The notes under the pieces: model-generated
Told to the model about the DNA's origin: nothing
The model's input: only the letters and a program-made list of their open reading frames with translations
Database searches by the model: none
Shown here: piece after piece, positions 1 to 8,880 of the stretch
Layout: each line of letters opens with the position of its first letter
Position numbering within the stretch: the stretch's first letter is position 1
Made by a program: the position numbers and the translations under genes
NCBI GenBank assembly: GCA_963674475.2
Contig: CAXXFQ010000017.1
Coordinates: 496,001 to 560,000, forward strand
Direction: 5' to 3'
Length of the DNA stretch: 64,000 bases
Source: CAXXFQ01 sp963674475
GTDB taxonomy: Bacteria > Planctomycetota > Planctomycetia > Pirellulales > Thermoguttaceae

Positions 1-134
1 AGCGGTCCGACGCCGCTTTGGCCAGTATAGAGCGCATCCCAAAATGTCTCTAAATCGCTGCCCAGTGGGCTAATCAGGCCCATACCGGTGATGACGACTC
101 GTCGCGGCTCCGCATTCGTTTGCTTGTCATTCAT
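1..134 (-). CDS. fabF: beta-ketoacyl-ACP synthase II, N-terminal fragment
   Basis: The gene starts at an ATG on the minus strand and runs off the left edge of the window, so only about 44 residues are visible. They read MNDKQTNAEPRR followed by VVITGMGLISPLGSD, the N-terminal strand and glycine-rich turn typical of KAS I/II condensing enzymes. The family elongates acyl-ACP with malonyl-ACP in fatty acid synthesis. The catalytic Cys-His-His triad lies outside the window. A weak purine-rich ribosome site (CCGGAG) lies about 12 bases upstream. KAS II is inferred from the motif; a polyketide or other KAS paralogue cannot be excluded from this fragment. Confidence 0.85.
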   Translation of the reverse strand, partial: MNDKQTNAEPRRVVITGMGLISPLGSDLETFWDALYTGQSGVGP

Positions 135-339
135 GGACGACCAGTTTACTCCGGAAAAAAGGATACCCCATGCTTGATGGGTATAAAAGGTTTGATTGTT
201 GTTTCAAGAAACCTGGAGGATAAGCGTTTTAGGACGAGTTTACTACCCCTCTCCAGTCCTTGCCATATTCCTTGGGGGAGGGGGTAGTAAAAAACGGGTT
301 CTTTTCCCCTTAATTTGGGAAAATTCAGTTTGCGACAGA

Positions 340-1653
340 TTAATATCGGCCGTGATAGCTTCTCGCTTCGCGTTGGGCTTGACGAATTGGCTGAGCTGTG
401 GTCGCTGCGGCGGCTGTCGGGGTCTGAGGTCGACTTTCGATCATGACTAACATCTCGACTCGATCTCGTTTGCCGGTGAAAAACTCGGTAACGGTGGTCG
501 CCCCGCCGGAGGCGATCGGAGCGGGGACCATGCTCATGGCGATCAACAGTACCTGATCGGTCGGCCAGCGGAACCGTTCGTTGAACTGGAACTGGGTGAG
601 CTGAGGAACCTCGATTTTGGTTCGCGGCTGAGGTCCACCTGTTTGGGGGAGCTCGATTTCAACCGAGTGGAGTTTTTCGACGTTGGTCATCGAACATTTG
701 ATTGCCGCGTCGATCGTCTTGGTGTCTTCGGAGAGTAAAGGGCTAAATTCCAGGGCGAACCCCTCGTCGATTTGCCCCATTTGCTGTTGAAAGCCGCTGG
801 TCCAGGCCCCGTTTTGAATCGAGACGTCCTGAAGGAAATTTTTCGGACGCATCAGCGAGACGACATTTGATTGGCCGTTGTGGATCAACAGGTGGGGAGA
901 ACCGTGTTCGCGGTAGTCGCTTCGCCGACGCAGATCGCCTAGCAATACGGCCGCTTCCTCTCGCCGCAGGACCCAGGCCTGGATGCCGGTCGACTGGGTG
1001 ATGACCGGTCGGAGGGTTTTTTGGGATCGGGTCCGCCAATCGGGTGAGCCAATCGAGATGACCCGAAGCCCGAAGGCGTACATTTCGGCCTGAGTGCCGG
1101 TAAAACGTCGGACCATCGCGGCAATTCTTGCCTGCATCTGGGGGGTATGGTAGACGCGAATGGTTTTCGGAGTCACACTCAAAATTCCCAAGGGGGAGCC
1201 GTGCCAGACTTCATACCCGGTATCGCGAAGGATCCAGTCGGTCATCGCCTGTTCAGGCCGATTGGTGGTCGTGACCCTTCGGGTGTAGGGGGTGATGTCA
1301 TATTCTTTCCAAATCTGCCCCCCCTCGCGAGGTAGACTGATTGGCGAACGGCCTGAGTACGCTTGGCTGCTGGCGACGGGGACGGTGTGGGAATCGTCGA
1401 CGATTTCCGCCGGAATTGGCTCGACCTGCGATTTGGAAGGGGTCGACTTGGTCGGATGGGATACCTCTACAGAAGTATTTGAGGGTGTCTTGCTTTGCCA
1501 ATCGGCCGAATAGAGGCAACTTTCACCCCCTATCAGCAGTGTTAGTGCAAGGAAGAAGCCCAACGACCCAACGGCCGTTTTTTTCCTGGGATGTTTTTTT
1601 CTATGAAAGGGGAGGAACGGGAACGGAATTTTGCAAAGGATCGATGAAAGCAT
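340..1653 (-). CDS. hypothetical secreted protein
   Basis: This is a 437-residue protein of unknown function. The N-terminus is basic (KKHPRKKTAV), then has a hydrophobic stretch at about residues 27-44 (GFFLALTLLIGG) and a Cys/Ser/Ala-rich region, which looks like a signal peptide or membrane anchor. A Pro/Ser/Thr/Lys-rich linker follows to about residue 90, then a folded part with charged segments up to a Gln/Ala/Arg-rich tail (TAAAATTAQPIRQAQREARS). The start is supported by AAGGAG eight bases upstream. No known domain was recognised; the length, signal and linker suggest an envelope or periplasmic protein. It is divergent to the ECF sigma gene, with 477 bases between them. Confidence 0.75.
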   Translation of the reverse strand: MLSSILCKIPFPFLPFHRKKHPRKKTAVGSLGFFLALTLLIGGESCLYSADWQSKTPSNTSVEVSHPTKSTPSKSQVEPIPAEIVDDSHTVPVASSQAYSGRSPISLPREGGQIWKEYDITPYTRRVTTTNRPEQAMTDWILRDTGYEVWHGSPLGILSVTPKTIRVYHTPQMQARIAAMVRRFTGTQAEMYAFGLRVISIGSPDWRTRSQKTLRPVITQSTGIQAWVLRREEAAVLLGDLRRRSDYREHGSPHLLIHNGQSNVVSLMRPKNFLQDVSIQNGAWTSGFQQQMGQIDEGFALEFSPLLSEDTKTIDAAIKCSMTNVEKLHSVEIELPQTGGPQPRTKIEVPQLTQFQFNERFRWPTDQVLLIAMSMVPAPIASGGATTVTEFFTGKRDRVEMLVMIESRPQTPTAAAATTAQPIRQAQREARSYHGRY

Positions 1654-2130
1654 GTTCCTTACTCCTTGCCAGTTAAGGACTTAAGCCTATTTTTAGTTGA
1701 GAAAGGCCCGGGTCCCTTGGCGTCGATATTGTGCGATCGCTCCTGTCTCGATTTGTAGAAATCGGAGACGGACGTTAAACGTAATGTTTTAAAGTGTGGT
1801 ATAATGAGGGTCGGCATTTTGGGGCGTTCCCCCACGTCGCCGTGAAGTTGCATCCAACCGAAAACCACTTTAAATGGAGCTTGGGAGTATAAGGAGGAAT
1901 GTTTTTTGGGGCAAGATGAGTTCTGAATATCCACCCCCCTCCGTGGAGGTTTTTGGGTTTCTCGGCCTTCTCCCTTTTCTTCCGGAGAAAGCTTGTCGGC
2001 GGTCCACTGGAGTAGAGTTCCTCGGGTTGCCAAAGATCGTGAGAGGGGGGGCTTCGGCCGAATGGCGTATTCTGGAGGCCGTTTTGCGGAGTTGGAGTCA
2101 AAAAGGACTTGGATCGAAAGGCCGTTTTTG
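1654..2130. other. 477-base divergent intergenic region
   Basis: This lies between the secreted-protein gene (minus) and the ECF sigma gene (plus). A TATAAT hexamer at 1800-1805 is the only promoter-like box I see. The nearest TTAAAC (1775-1780) is 19 bases away, so a sigma-70 promoter reading right is possible but weak. A weak GC-rich inverted repeat lies near 1930-1950. An open frame at 1916-2131 ends with TGA overlapping the sigma ATG (TGATG); see findings. Confidence 0.4.
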
Positions 2131-2751
2131 ATGGGCAAGACTTCACCAAGACCTTCCGATAAAGAGCTGATTGAATCCTATCGGAAGGGGGATTACCAAG
2201 CGCTGGACCAATTGTTGTCTCGATATCAGAGGCAAATTCGCCAGGTGGCCCTTCGGATGATTCCGCAGAAATCGGACGTCGAAGAGGTGATACAGCAAAC
2301 CTATTTGAACGTGGTGAGTCATCTCGACCAGTTTCGAGGTGAGGCCGGTTTCGGGACCTGGCTCCATAAAATCGTGACCAATCAAGCACGGCAATGGCTC
2401 CGTAGTCGGGCAACCCGTCCGGTCGTTTCGCTCGATGCCGGCGCTGAACCCGATTCGTCCGAGTGGCGAGCAGGGGGGCTCGACTGGGACGAATCGGCCG
2501 CATTGCCGGAGGAGATTGCCGAGGAGCGGGAAGATCGGCAACGACTGACCGAAGCGATCGACGAACTCGATCCGAAGTACGCGCTGGTCTTGGTGCTTCG
2601 AGATCGAGAAGGATTTACGACCGCCGAAACGGCCGAACGTTTGGGGTTGACGCCGGAAAACGTCAAAGTCCGGTTGAGTCGGGCGCGAGCCATGCTTCGG
2701 AAAAAATTTCAAAAAGCGGCTCCGTCCCCCGACGTCGACCAAGAAGAATGA
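2131..2751 (+). CDS. ECF-type RNA polymerase sigma factor
   Basis: This is a 206-residue extracytoplasmic-function sigma factor, which directs core RNA polymerase to a small regulon. Region 2 spans about residues 20-90, with DVEEVIQQTYLNV (2.1-2.2) and FGTWLHKIVTNQARQWLRSR (2.3-2.4). Region 4 spans about residues 135-195: IDELDPKYALVLVLRDREG, then the helix-turn-helix TAETAERLGLTPENVKVRLS. The linker is acidic, as is common in the family. The open frame extends upstream to 1993, but the ATG at 2131 gives the normal length and places region 2 near the N-terminus. No anti-sigma gene is adjacent: the next gene downstream is convergent. The regulon cannot be read from the sequence. Confidence 0.9.
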   Translation: MGKTSPRPSDKELIESYRKGDYQALDQLLSRYQRQIRQVALRMIPQKSDVEEVIQQTYLNVVSHLDQFRGEAGFGTWLHKIVTNQARQWLRSRATRPVVSLDAGAEPDSSEWRAGGLDWDESAALPEEIAEEREDRQRLTEAIDELDPKYALVLVLRDREGFTTAETAERLGLTPENVKVRLSRARAMLRKKFQKAAPSPDVDQEE

Positions 2752-2780
2752 TGGGCTTCGTCTTGGCGCGAAGGTTTTTC

Positions 2781-5700
2781 TTATCTCGAAACGTTGCGGC
2801 TCAACTCGGCTTGGATCGCGTCGCAGAACTCGAGGGTCGCCTCGATGAACGAGGGTTCGAGGTTCTTGCATCGCCGGGCGTCGGAACGAGCGGCGGCGGA
2901 TTCCATCTCTTGGGCCAGGTGGCTGAGATGTTCTCCGCCCAAGAGGGCCGACTCTCCTTTGAGGCCGTGCGCCGTTCTTTGGATCGCTTGAAAATCGGCC
3001 GTTTCGAACGCTTTCGAGAGTTCGTCGCCCACCTTTCGGGTTTCGTCGAGAAAAGCGTCGATAAGTTCTTCCAAAAGTAATAGCGAACCGTCTGTCGCTT
3101 CCTCGAGTTGGCTCCGATTCAAGACGACCTTTTCCGGCAGTGTAATTTTCTTCTTGGACCGCTTTCTTTTTTTTGCCGGTTGCTCTGTCGGCGAAGCGGT
3201 CGAAGCCTCCTCGGGCGAATCGACGCACGATTTTGGCTGAAGCGGTTCCTTGCAAGCGGTGTTTCGTTGTTCGACGAATTGTTCGAGGATTTTACAGATC
3301 CGCTTCTTGGTGATTGGTTTGGAGATGTATTCATCCATGCCCGCTTCGAGGCATTTTTCGCGATCACCCGACAAGGCGTTGGCCGTCATGGCGATGATCG
3401 ACGTTTTTGCGGCGGGGCCGTCGAGCTGACGAATCTGTCGGGTTGCTTCATAGCCGTCCATGATCGGCATTTGACAGTCCATGAAAATCAGGTCGTAGTC
3501 GTTTTCTTGGACCTTTTCCAGCGCTTCGACTCCGTTGTTGGCGATATCGATTTTGCAGCCGAAGCATTTGAGAATTTCGGAAGCGACTTTTTGGTTAATC
3601 TTGCGGTCTTCGGTCAACAGCAGATTCAGGTTGAACTGAGGAGCCGGTTTTCGGAGATGCTTTTTTGATTTTTTTAAAAGGTTTTCTTCCGAGTCGCTTT
3701 CGTTGAGAAGACGTCGAAGTCGCAGCGGGGTAATGGGGCGAGCAAGGTAAATGATTTTCGGTTTCGTAATCAGTTGGGGAAGTTTCGATAATTTCGAGTA
3801 GTTCGTCAGACACAGAACCTTGGAGTTCCTGTCCGGTCGATATTCGGCGATCCATTTGTTCCGGTCAAGCTCGAACGATTCCTGGTCGACAATCCAATCC
3901 ATGGGAATCGGGCTCTCTTGGTCCTGTGAAATCTGATCTGGAGAGAGGACTTGATATCCCCATCCCCGACAGGTTTCAGCGAGGATTTCCCGTTCCATCG
4001 GATTGCAAATCGCCAGAACGATCGTCTTGCTTTTTTCACGGGAACGCTTTGGCGAATCTTCGGAGTTTGGATTTTCTTGCGTGACAGGCAGATCAAGGGT
4101 GAACGAAAAGGTGGTCCCTTTTGCGAGGACACTTTCGACTTGCAATTCTCCGTTGAAAAGACGTACCAATTCGCGACTGATCGAAAGCCCGAGTCCGGTT
4201 CCCCCGAAACGTCGGGTTGTTGAGGCGTCGGCTTGAGTGAACTTTTCGAAGACGGCCCGTTGTTGGTCTTCGGTCATGCCGATTCCCGTGTCGCGGACGC
4301 GGAACGTTATTGGGACGTGGGGCCCACACGGAGTGGCGGATTCGATTTCCAAAAGGACCCATCCCTCTTCGGTAAATTTAAGCGCGTTGCTCAAAAGATT
4401 GGTTAAAACCTGACGAAGTCGAATGGGGTCGGTGACGATCGTTGTGGGGGTCTTGGGGGTGTAACGAACATAAAAACCCAAATGGCGTTTTTCGGCCAAA
4501 GGGGCGAACATGTTCATGATTTCTTCGACCATTTTTTCGAGGTTGACCGACTGATATTCGAGTTCGATCTTTTGCGCCTCGATTTTGGAAAGATCGAGGA
4601 TGTCGTTGACGATTGCGACGAGCGTTTCGGCCGAATGACAGATCGTTCCAACATAGTCGCGTTGCTCTTGAGAGAGGGGGCTGTCCATCAAAAGGTCCGC
4701 GGTCCCGATGATCCCGTTGACCGGAGTACGGATTTCGTGGGACATATTGGCTAAGAAATCGCTTTTGGCGGTACTGGCCTGCTTGGCTTCGATGGCCAAT
4801 TGTTCGGCCCGATGTTTGGCCACGTCGGCCTCATGGCGGAGCGATTCGGACGTATTGAGCAGGTTTTGTAGTCGCTGGCTTAAACGGTTCGATTCGTTCC
4901 AGGCAGTTTCCGCCTCGGCGCGGGCCCGTTCGACCTCTTTGATTCGTTGTTGCTGCTCTTTTTCGGCCGTCTTTCGCTTGGTAATGTCGCAGGAGATCCC
5001 GATCAAATGGCGGTGTCCGTCTTGGTCGTTGGTCTCGACTCGCCCCAAGTGCCAGAGCCAAATATACGACCCGTCCGATTTGCGGAATCGGGCCTCCGAG
5101 GAGAATTTCGAGGAGATTCCCTCGGAAAGATTGGTTATTTTATGTCGCCAAACGGACCGGCCTTCCGGATGGATGTACTCGATGATTTCTTCGATGGTTT
5201 GCGGCTTCCAGCCTTTCGGGTAACCGTAACCTTCCCAATGGTTCGACTGTGTTCGGTTTTCATTGGTTTCCAGGTCGAAGTCGAAGACGTAGGCGTTTCC
5301 CGCCTTGAGCGCCAATTTTAAATGTTCTTGATTGGTTCGGAACGACTCTTCGACCTTTTTTTGGAGCGTGATATCCATCATCGCGAGGACCGCGTGACGG
5401 CTGCCTTCCAGTTCCACCGGTTCGATGTTGATCATGAACCAGCGCCGAACCGGGCTGTCTTCGATACGCACAAGCGGAATGGCTTCGAGACCCTCGACGC
5501 GATTTCCGGTCGTCAGTGCATATTCGATCGCGTCGCGGATGAGGCATTTGGGATTGCGGCGGTTTTTTCCGGAGAAAGTGGCGGTGTCCGAATTTTCCGT
5601 CCGACGATCGTGAAGACCAATCGGCAAACGGCCGGTTTGTCGGGCATTTTTGAAACAGGTCTGGTTACATTCGCCCTGATGGTAGCAGCCAATCAAGGTC

Positions 5701-6719
5701 TCGAACGAGGTGCCGCAAAGTTCGTGGGTTGGCTGACCGAAATGCCGCGCGGCAATCTGATTCATTTGGACAATTTTCGATTGTCGATCGACCAAAAAAA
5801 TCGAAGCGGGGGTTCCGCTGAAGACGGCGTCCAGCTGGCGGGTTCGTTCGCGGATTCGATCGGCCAGCCGTTCCCCGTGGCGTCGGAGCGTTTCGGCAAT
5901 TTGTTTGTGTCGACCGATATTTCTCAAAATCGTGACGATCCATTCCCGTTTTCCGGCCTTGAGGATCGAGGCGGAAATTTCGACGGGGATCGGCTTTTGA
6001 TCTTCCGATTGGAAAAGCCATTCGGTCGGTTTTAGCTTGACCTGGGAAACCGATCGAAGAAAATCTTCCTTCGAGTAGGGTGGGGTCGACACGAAGATTG
6101 TCGCGGAGCGACCGCGTAACTTTTCTTCGGGTTTACGGCCGAGGAGTTCTTTTGCCGCCTGGTTGGCACGGAGGATTTCTCCGGTTTGAGGATCTTGAAT
6201 GAGGACCGCTTCATTGATGTTGTGCAGGAGCTGGAGGTAGGGCGGCGCTTTTCGGTCCATGTCTTCTTCCAGTCGTGCTTGACCCGGATGGTCGCTTTTC
6301 TTTGATTCTTCCAACGGCTCTTCCAACGAATGGTCATGTCTTTTTAAACGAGCACAGGCCAGGGCCACTTCGGCAAGAATGGTTTCGCGGCGGTACGGTT
6401 TTGTCAGGATCATTTTGCCGCCGAGTTGCTGTTTGAATTCGCGTTCTTCTTTTCGCTCCGGTTCGGCGGCTACGATTAACTCGAGAAGTCCCTTTTGCTC
6501 TTGTTCCAAGATCGATGGCAAAGCGGCTTCGGCCAAAAACGAGTCGACCAAAAGAACCGTCGGCGTTTGGAATGAAAGATGTTTTTGAATTTCCTGACGG
6601 TCGGCCGCGGTGACAACTTGATAGCCGGCGCCGAGAAGAATCTGTTTGGCATATTCTCGGACCGTTTTGGAAGGGTCGGCCAGGAGGGTTCGAACGGGAA
6701 CATTTCCTTCAGGTTTCAT
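2781..6719 (-). CDS. multi-domain hybrid sensor histidine kinase
   Basis: About 1312 residues from the ATG at 6719 (the frame is open to 6812 but has no better start). Domain order: an N-terminal receiver-like domain (VRTLLADPSKTV ... LLVDSF ... LTKPY); a PAS domain (NEAVLIQDPQTGEILRANQA); a second, Cys-rich PAS domain; a PAS/PAC domain (FRKSDGSYIWLWHLGRVE); a coiled coil; HisKA with SDFLANMSHEIRTPVNG; HATPase_c with N box LTNLLSNALKFTEEG, DTGIGM and FGGTGLGLS; a degenerate receiver with no obvious Asp acceptor motif; a good receiver (YDLIFMDCQMPIMDGYEATR); and a C-terminal Hpt domain (QRTAHGLKGESALLGG). It therefore contains a whole phosphorelay. No transmembrane segment is evident, so a cytoplasmic sensor is inferred. 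Its gene is convergent with the ECF sigma gene. Signal unknown. Confidence 0.93.
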   Translation of the reverse strand: MKPEGNVPVRTLLADPSKTVREYAKQILLGAGYQVVTAADRQEIQKHLSFQTPTVLLVDSFLAEAALPSILEQEQKGLLELIVAAEPERKEEREFKQQLGGKMILTKPYRRETILAEVALACARLKRHDHSLEEPLEESKKSDHPGQARLEEDMDRKAPPYLQLLHNINEAVLIQDPQTGEILRANQAAKELLGRKPEEKLRGRSATIFVSTPPYSKEDFLRSVSQVKLKPTEWLFQSEDQKPIPVEISASILKAGKREWIVTILRNIGRHKQIAETLRRHGERLADRIRERTRQLDAVFSGTPASIFLVDRQSKIVQMNQIAARHFGQPTHELCGTSFETLIGCYHQGECNQTCFKNARQTGRLPIGLHDRRTENSDTATFSGKNRRNPKCLIRDAIEYALTTGNRVEGLEAIPLVRIEDSPVRRWFMINIEPVELEGSRHAVLAMMDITLQKKVEESFRTNQEHLKLALKAGNAYVFDFDLETNENRTQSNHWEGYGYPKGWKPQTIEEIIEYIHPEGRSVWRHKITNLSEGISSKFSSEARFRKSDGSYIWLWHLGRVETNDQDGHRHLIGISCDITKRKTAEKEQQQRIKEVERARAEAETAWNESNRLSQRLQNLLNTSESLRHEADVAKHRAEQLAIEAKQASTAKSDFLANMSHEIRTPVNGIIGTADLLMDSPLSQEQRDYVGTICHSAETLVAIVNDILDLSKIEAQKIELEYQSVNLEKMVEEIMNMFAPLAEKRHLGFYVRYTPKTPTTIVTDPIRLRQVLTNLLSNALKFTEEGWVLLEIESATPCGPHVPITFRVRDTGIGMTEDQQRAVFEKFTQADASTTRRFGGTGLGLSISRELVRLFNGELQVESVLAKGTTFSFTLDLPVTQENPNSEDSPKRSREKSKTIVLAICNPMEREILAETCRGWGYQVLSPDQISQDQESPIPMDWIVDQESFELDRNKWIAEYRPDRNSKVLCLTNYSKLSKLPQLITKPKIIYLARPITPLRLRRLLNESDSEENLLKKSKKHLRKPAPQFNLNLLLTEDRKINQKVASEILKCFGCKIDIANNGVEALEKVQENDYDLIFMDCQMPIMDGYEATRQIRQLDGPAAKTSIIAMTANALSGDREKCLEAGMDEYISKPITKKRICKILEQFVEQRNTACKEPLQPKSCVDSPEEASTASPTEQPAKKRKRSKKKITLPEKVVLNRSQLEEATDGSLLLLEELIDAFLDETRKVGDELSKAFETADFQAIQRTAHGLKGESALLGGEHLSHLAQEMESAAARSDARRCKNLEPSFIEATLEFCDAIQAELSRNVSR

Positions 6720-6908
6720 ACTCTTGCCGTTAGTTTTTTCGGTGTTCTGTCTGAGACGAAAAGATTTCGAATCCGACCCAGTAAAAAATGGATTGTTTGG
6801 GTGATAATCCACAAATCTACTGTTTCAGTACTCTAATATAGGTCGAAACTCTTGTGTTTGTCGTGGTTTAGAGACGATTTGTCTTTTCTCGGTCGGCAGG
6901 GGGAGCGG

Positions 6909-6936
6909 TTTTCATCTGAGAAGCTTGTGGTATAGT
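6909..6936 (+). promoter_or_regulatory. possible promoter with very short leader for the ABC permease
   Basis: TATAGT lies at 6931-6936, eight bases before the ATG at 6945; a weak TTTTCA lies 16 bases upstream at 6909-6914. If real, transcription would begin at or next to the start codon, giving a leaderless message. No Shine-Dalgarno sequence precedes the ATG, which fits. The -35 match is poor, so this is tentative. Confidence 0.3.
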
Positions 6937-6944
6937 AGAGTCAG

Positions 6945-8807
6945 ATGCTTTTACCCCCTCCTTGGAAGAAGCTTTTGGGAGAATCGATTTTGCTGGTTGG
7001 ACCGGTTTTTACGCGTGAATTTACCATTACCCCGCGGCGTGGGCGGGTTTATGTGGCTCGCGCGGCCTATGTGGGCGCGTTGTTGGGGTTGATTGCGGTG
7101 GCGTGGTTGATGTTGACCGGGACCCAGTTGATTCGCGATCTGGGCGATTTGGCCCGTTTTGGGACACTGTTGTTTCAAATCCTCTGCCCGTTGCAGTTGG
7201 TCGTGGCGGTCTTTTTTTCCGCTTTGTTGGCCGCTAGCGCTGTTTCGCAGGAGAAAGACCGACGGACCTTGATTCTTCTCTTGATGACCAACCTGTCCAA
7301 CAGCGAGCTGGTTCTGGGAAAGTTGTTGGCCAGTTTGCTCCACGTTTTGGTTCTGATGGCCTCGGCAATCCCGGTTTTTGCGATGATTATGCTCTTGGGC
7401 AGCGTGTCGGTTGTCCAGATTGCCGAGATGTTCGGGGTGACGTTGGCGGCGGTCTTGGTTTGCGGCAGTCTTGGTTCGACCATCGCTTTTTGGCGAGAAA
7501 AGACCTTTCAGGCCCTGGCGATGACGGTAATGGCGATTGTCGTTTGGATCGGTTTTTGGGAGGTGATCGCTTCGGGGCTGCTTGGAAGCGGGTGGTGGGG
7601 TCTTTCGGCCGAGGCGTGGGCGACGGCGTTCAGTCCTTGGCGGGCCATTCTTGCGACCGTGGTTCCGATGCCTCAGGTGGAACCGGCCTTGGGGCCGATC
7701 GAGACGCCCGTGCGGCTTTTTTTGATCCTTTCAGGGCTCGGGGCCGTGGGAATCAATGCCGTGGCCATCGCGATGGTCCGGGTCTGGAATCCCTCGCGTC
7801 AAATCCAGCCGATCACCCGGGAGGAAAGTCGACCGGAAAGTATATGGGGCATTGAGCCCGAAATGAAAACATCGAGCGAGTCGGTCTCCTCGGAAACGGC
7901 GGCACCGGTAGCGACGGTCGACCGGGCGCCGGGACGGACTCGCCAGGTTTGGAATAACCCGATCATCTGGCGCGAGATGCGCACGTGGGCCTATGGGCGT
8001 AAAATACTGATTATCCGTTTGGTCTATTTGTTGCTTTTCAGTCTGGCCGCCGCCGGGCTCTACACGATCATGGGACCTGGAGGGGTGGTTGGTCGCACCG
8101 AAGGGGCCTTGGTCCTGGTGCCGGTTTTTTTGTTGAGCTTCTTTTTGGTCAACGCTCAGGCAGTCACCTCGATCACCAGTGAGCGAGACGTTCGGGCTTT
8201 GGACCTTTTGTTGGTTACCGATCTGTCGGCCAAAGAGATCGTTTTTGGAAAACTGGGCGGCGTTCTCTATAACACGAAAGAGATGATCCTTTTGCCGATG
8301 TTGCTTTGTGGTTCTCTTTATTGGGGCGGCTCGATCGGTTTGGAAAATCTGGTTTATCTGTTGATTGCGTTAATAGTTTTGTATCTTTTTGTGGCGATGT
8401 TGGGCGTTCACGCCGGGATGCATTATTTCAACTCGCGCACGGCGGTTGCGGTCAGTCTCGGAACGCTCTTCTTTCTCTTTGTCGGAGTGGCGACCTGTAT
8501 GCGAATGATGGTCGCCTTTAGCGGGTCGTTTCAGGCGCAGTTGCAGCCGTTTTTGGCCTTCACCGTGGGAGGCGGGATCGGTTTGTATTGGGCCCTCGGG
8601 GCGCGGAATCCGTCGCCGGCGATCGGGTTGGCTTCGTTTCTCTGCCCGTTTGCGACCTTTTACGCGATAACCAGTTTTTTGCTCGATTACACGTTGGCCG
8701 TCTTTTTGGCGACGTTCTGCGCGTATGGGTTCATGATCGCCGCGATGATGGTCCCGGCCATTTACGAGTTCGACGTGGCCACGGGGCGAACCACCGGTGA
8801 CGAATAA
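6945..8807 (+). CDS. ABC-2 type transporter permease (internally duplicated)
   Basis: A 620-residue integral membrane protein with about 12 predicted hydrophobic segments in two halves, joined by a soluble linker near residues 285-345 (Glu/Ser/Thr-rich). Each half carries a related cytoplasmic motif after its second or third membrane segment: SQEKDRRTLILLLMTNLS in the N half and SERDVRALDLLLVTDLSAKE in the C half, each followed by a GKL turn. This pattern is seen in ABC-2/GldF-type permeases. No ATPase subunit is adjacent, so the partner must lie elsewhere. The N-terminus FTREFTITPRRGRVYVARA matches the amphipathic entry helix of this class. Substrate unknown. The start is uncertain because there is no ribosome site; TTG codons a few residues in are possible. 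Confidence 0.82.
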   Translation: MLLPPPWKKLLGESILLVGPVFTREFTITPRRGRVYVARAAYVGALLGLIAVAWLMLTGTQLIRDLGDLARFGTLLFQILCPLQLVVAVFFSALLAASAVSQEKDRRTLILLLMTNLSNSELVLGKLLASLLHVLVLMASAIPVFAMIMLLGSVSVVQIAEMFGVTLAAVLVCGSLGSTIAFWREKTFQALAMTVMAIVVWIGFWEVIASGLLGSGWWGLSAEAWATAFSPWRAILATVVPMPQVEPALGPIETPVRLFLILSGLGAVGINAVAIAMVRVWNPSRQIQPITREESRPESIWGIEPEMKTSSESVSSETAAPVATVDRAPGRTRQVWNNPIIWREMRTWAYGRKILIIRLVYLLLFSLAAAGLYTIMGPGGVVGRTEGALVLVPVFLLSFFLVNAQAVTSITSERDVRALDLLLVTDLSAKEIVFGKLGGVLYNTKEMILLPMLLCGSLYWGGSIGLENLVYLLIALIVLYLFVAMLGVHAGMHYFNSRTAVAVSLGTLFFLFVGVATCMRMMVAFSGSFQAQLQPFLAFTVGGGIGLYWALGARNPSPAIGLASFLCPFATFYAITSFLLDYTLAVFLATFCAYGFMIAAMMVPAIYEFDVATGRTTGDE

Positions 8808-8880
8808 TGAAACCGGATCGAAACGGGGTCTTCCTTTTTAATCAAGCGGCGGTTTTGCATCCATTCGACATTGGGTCAGC

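Noticed and set aside
2143..3255. 370-codon minus-strand frame over the sigma gene and the kinase 3' end
   Set aside because: It overlaps two well-supported genes, and the product is Arg/Phe-rich with no recognisable domain.
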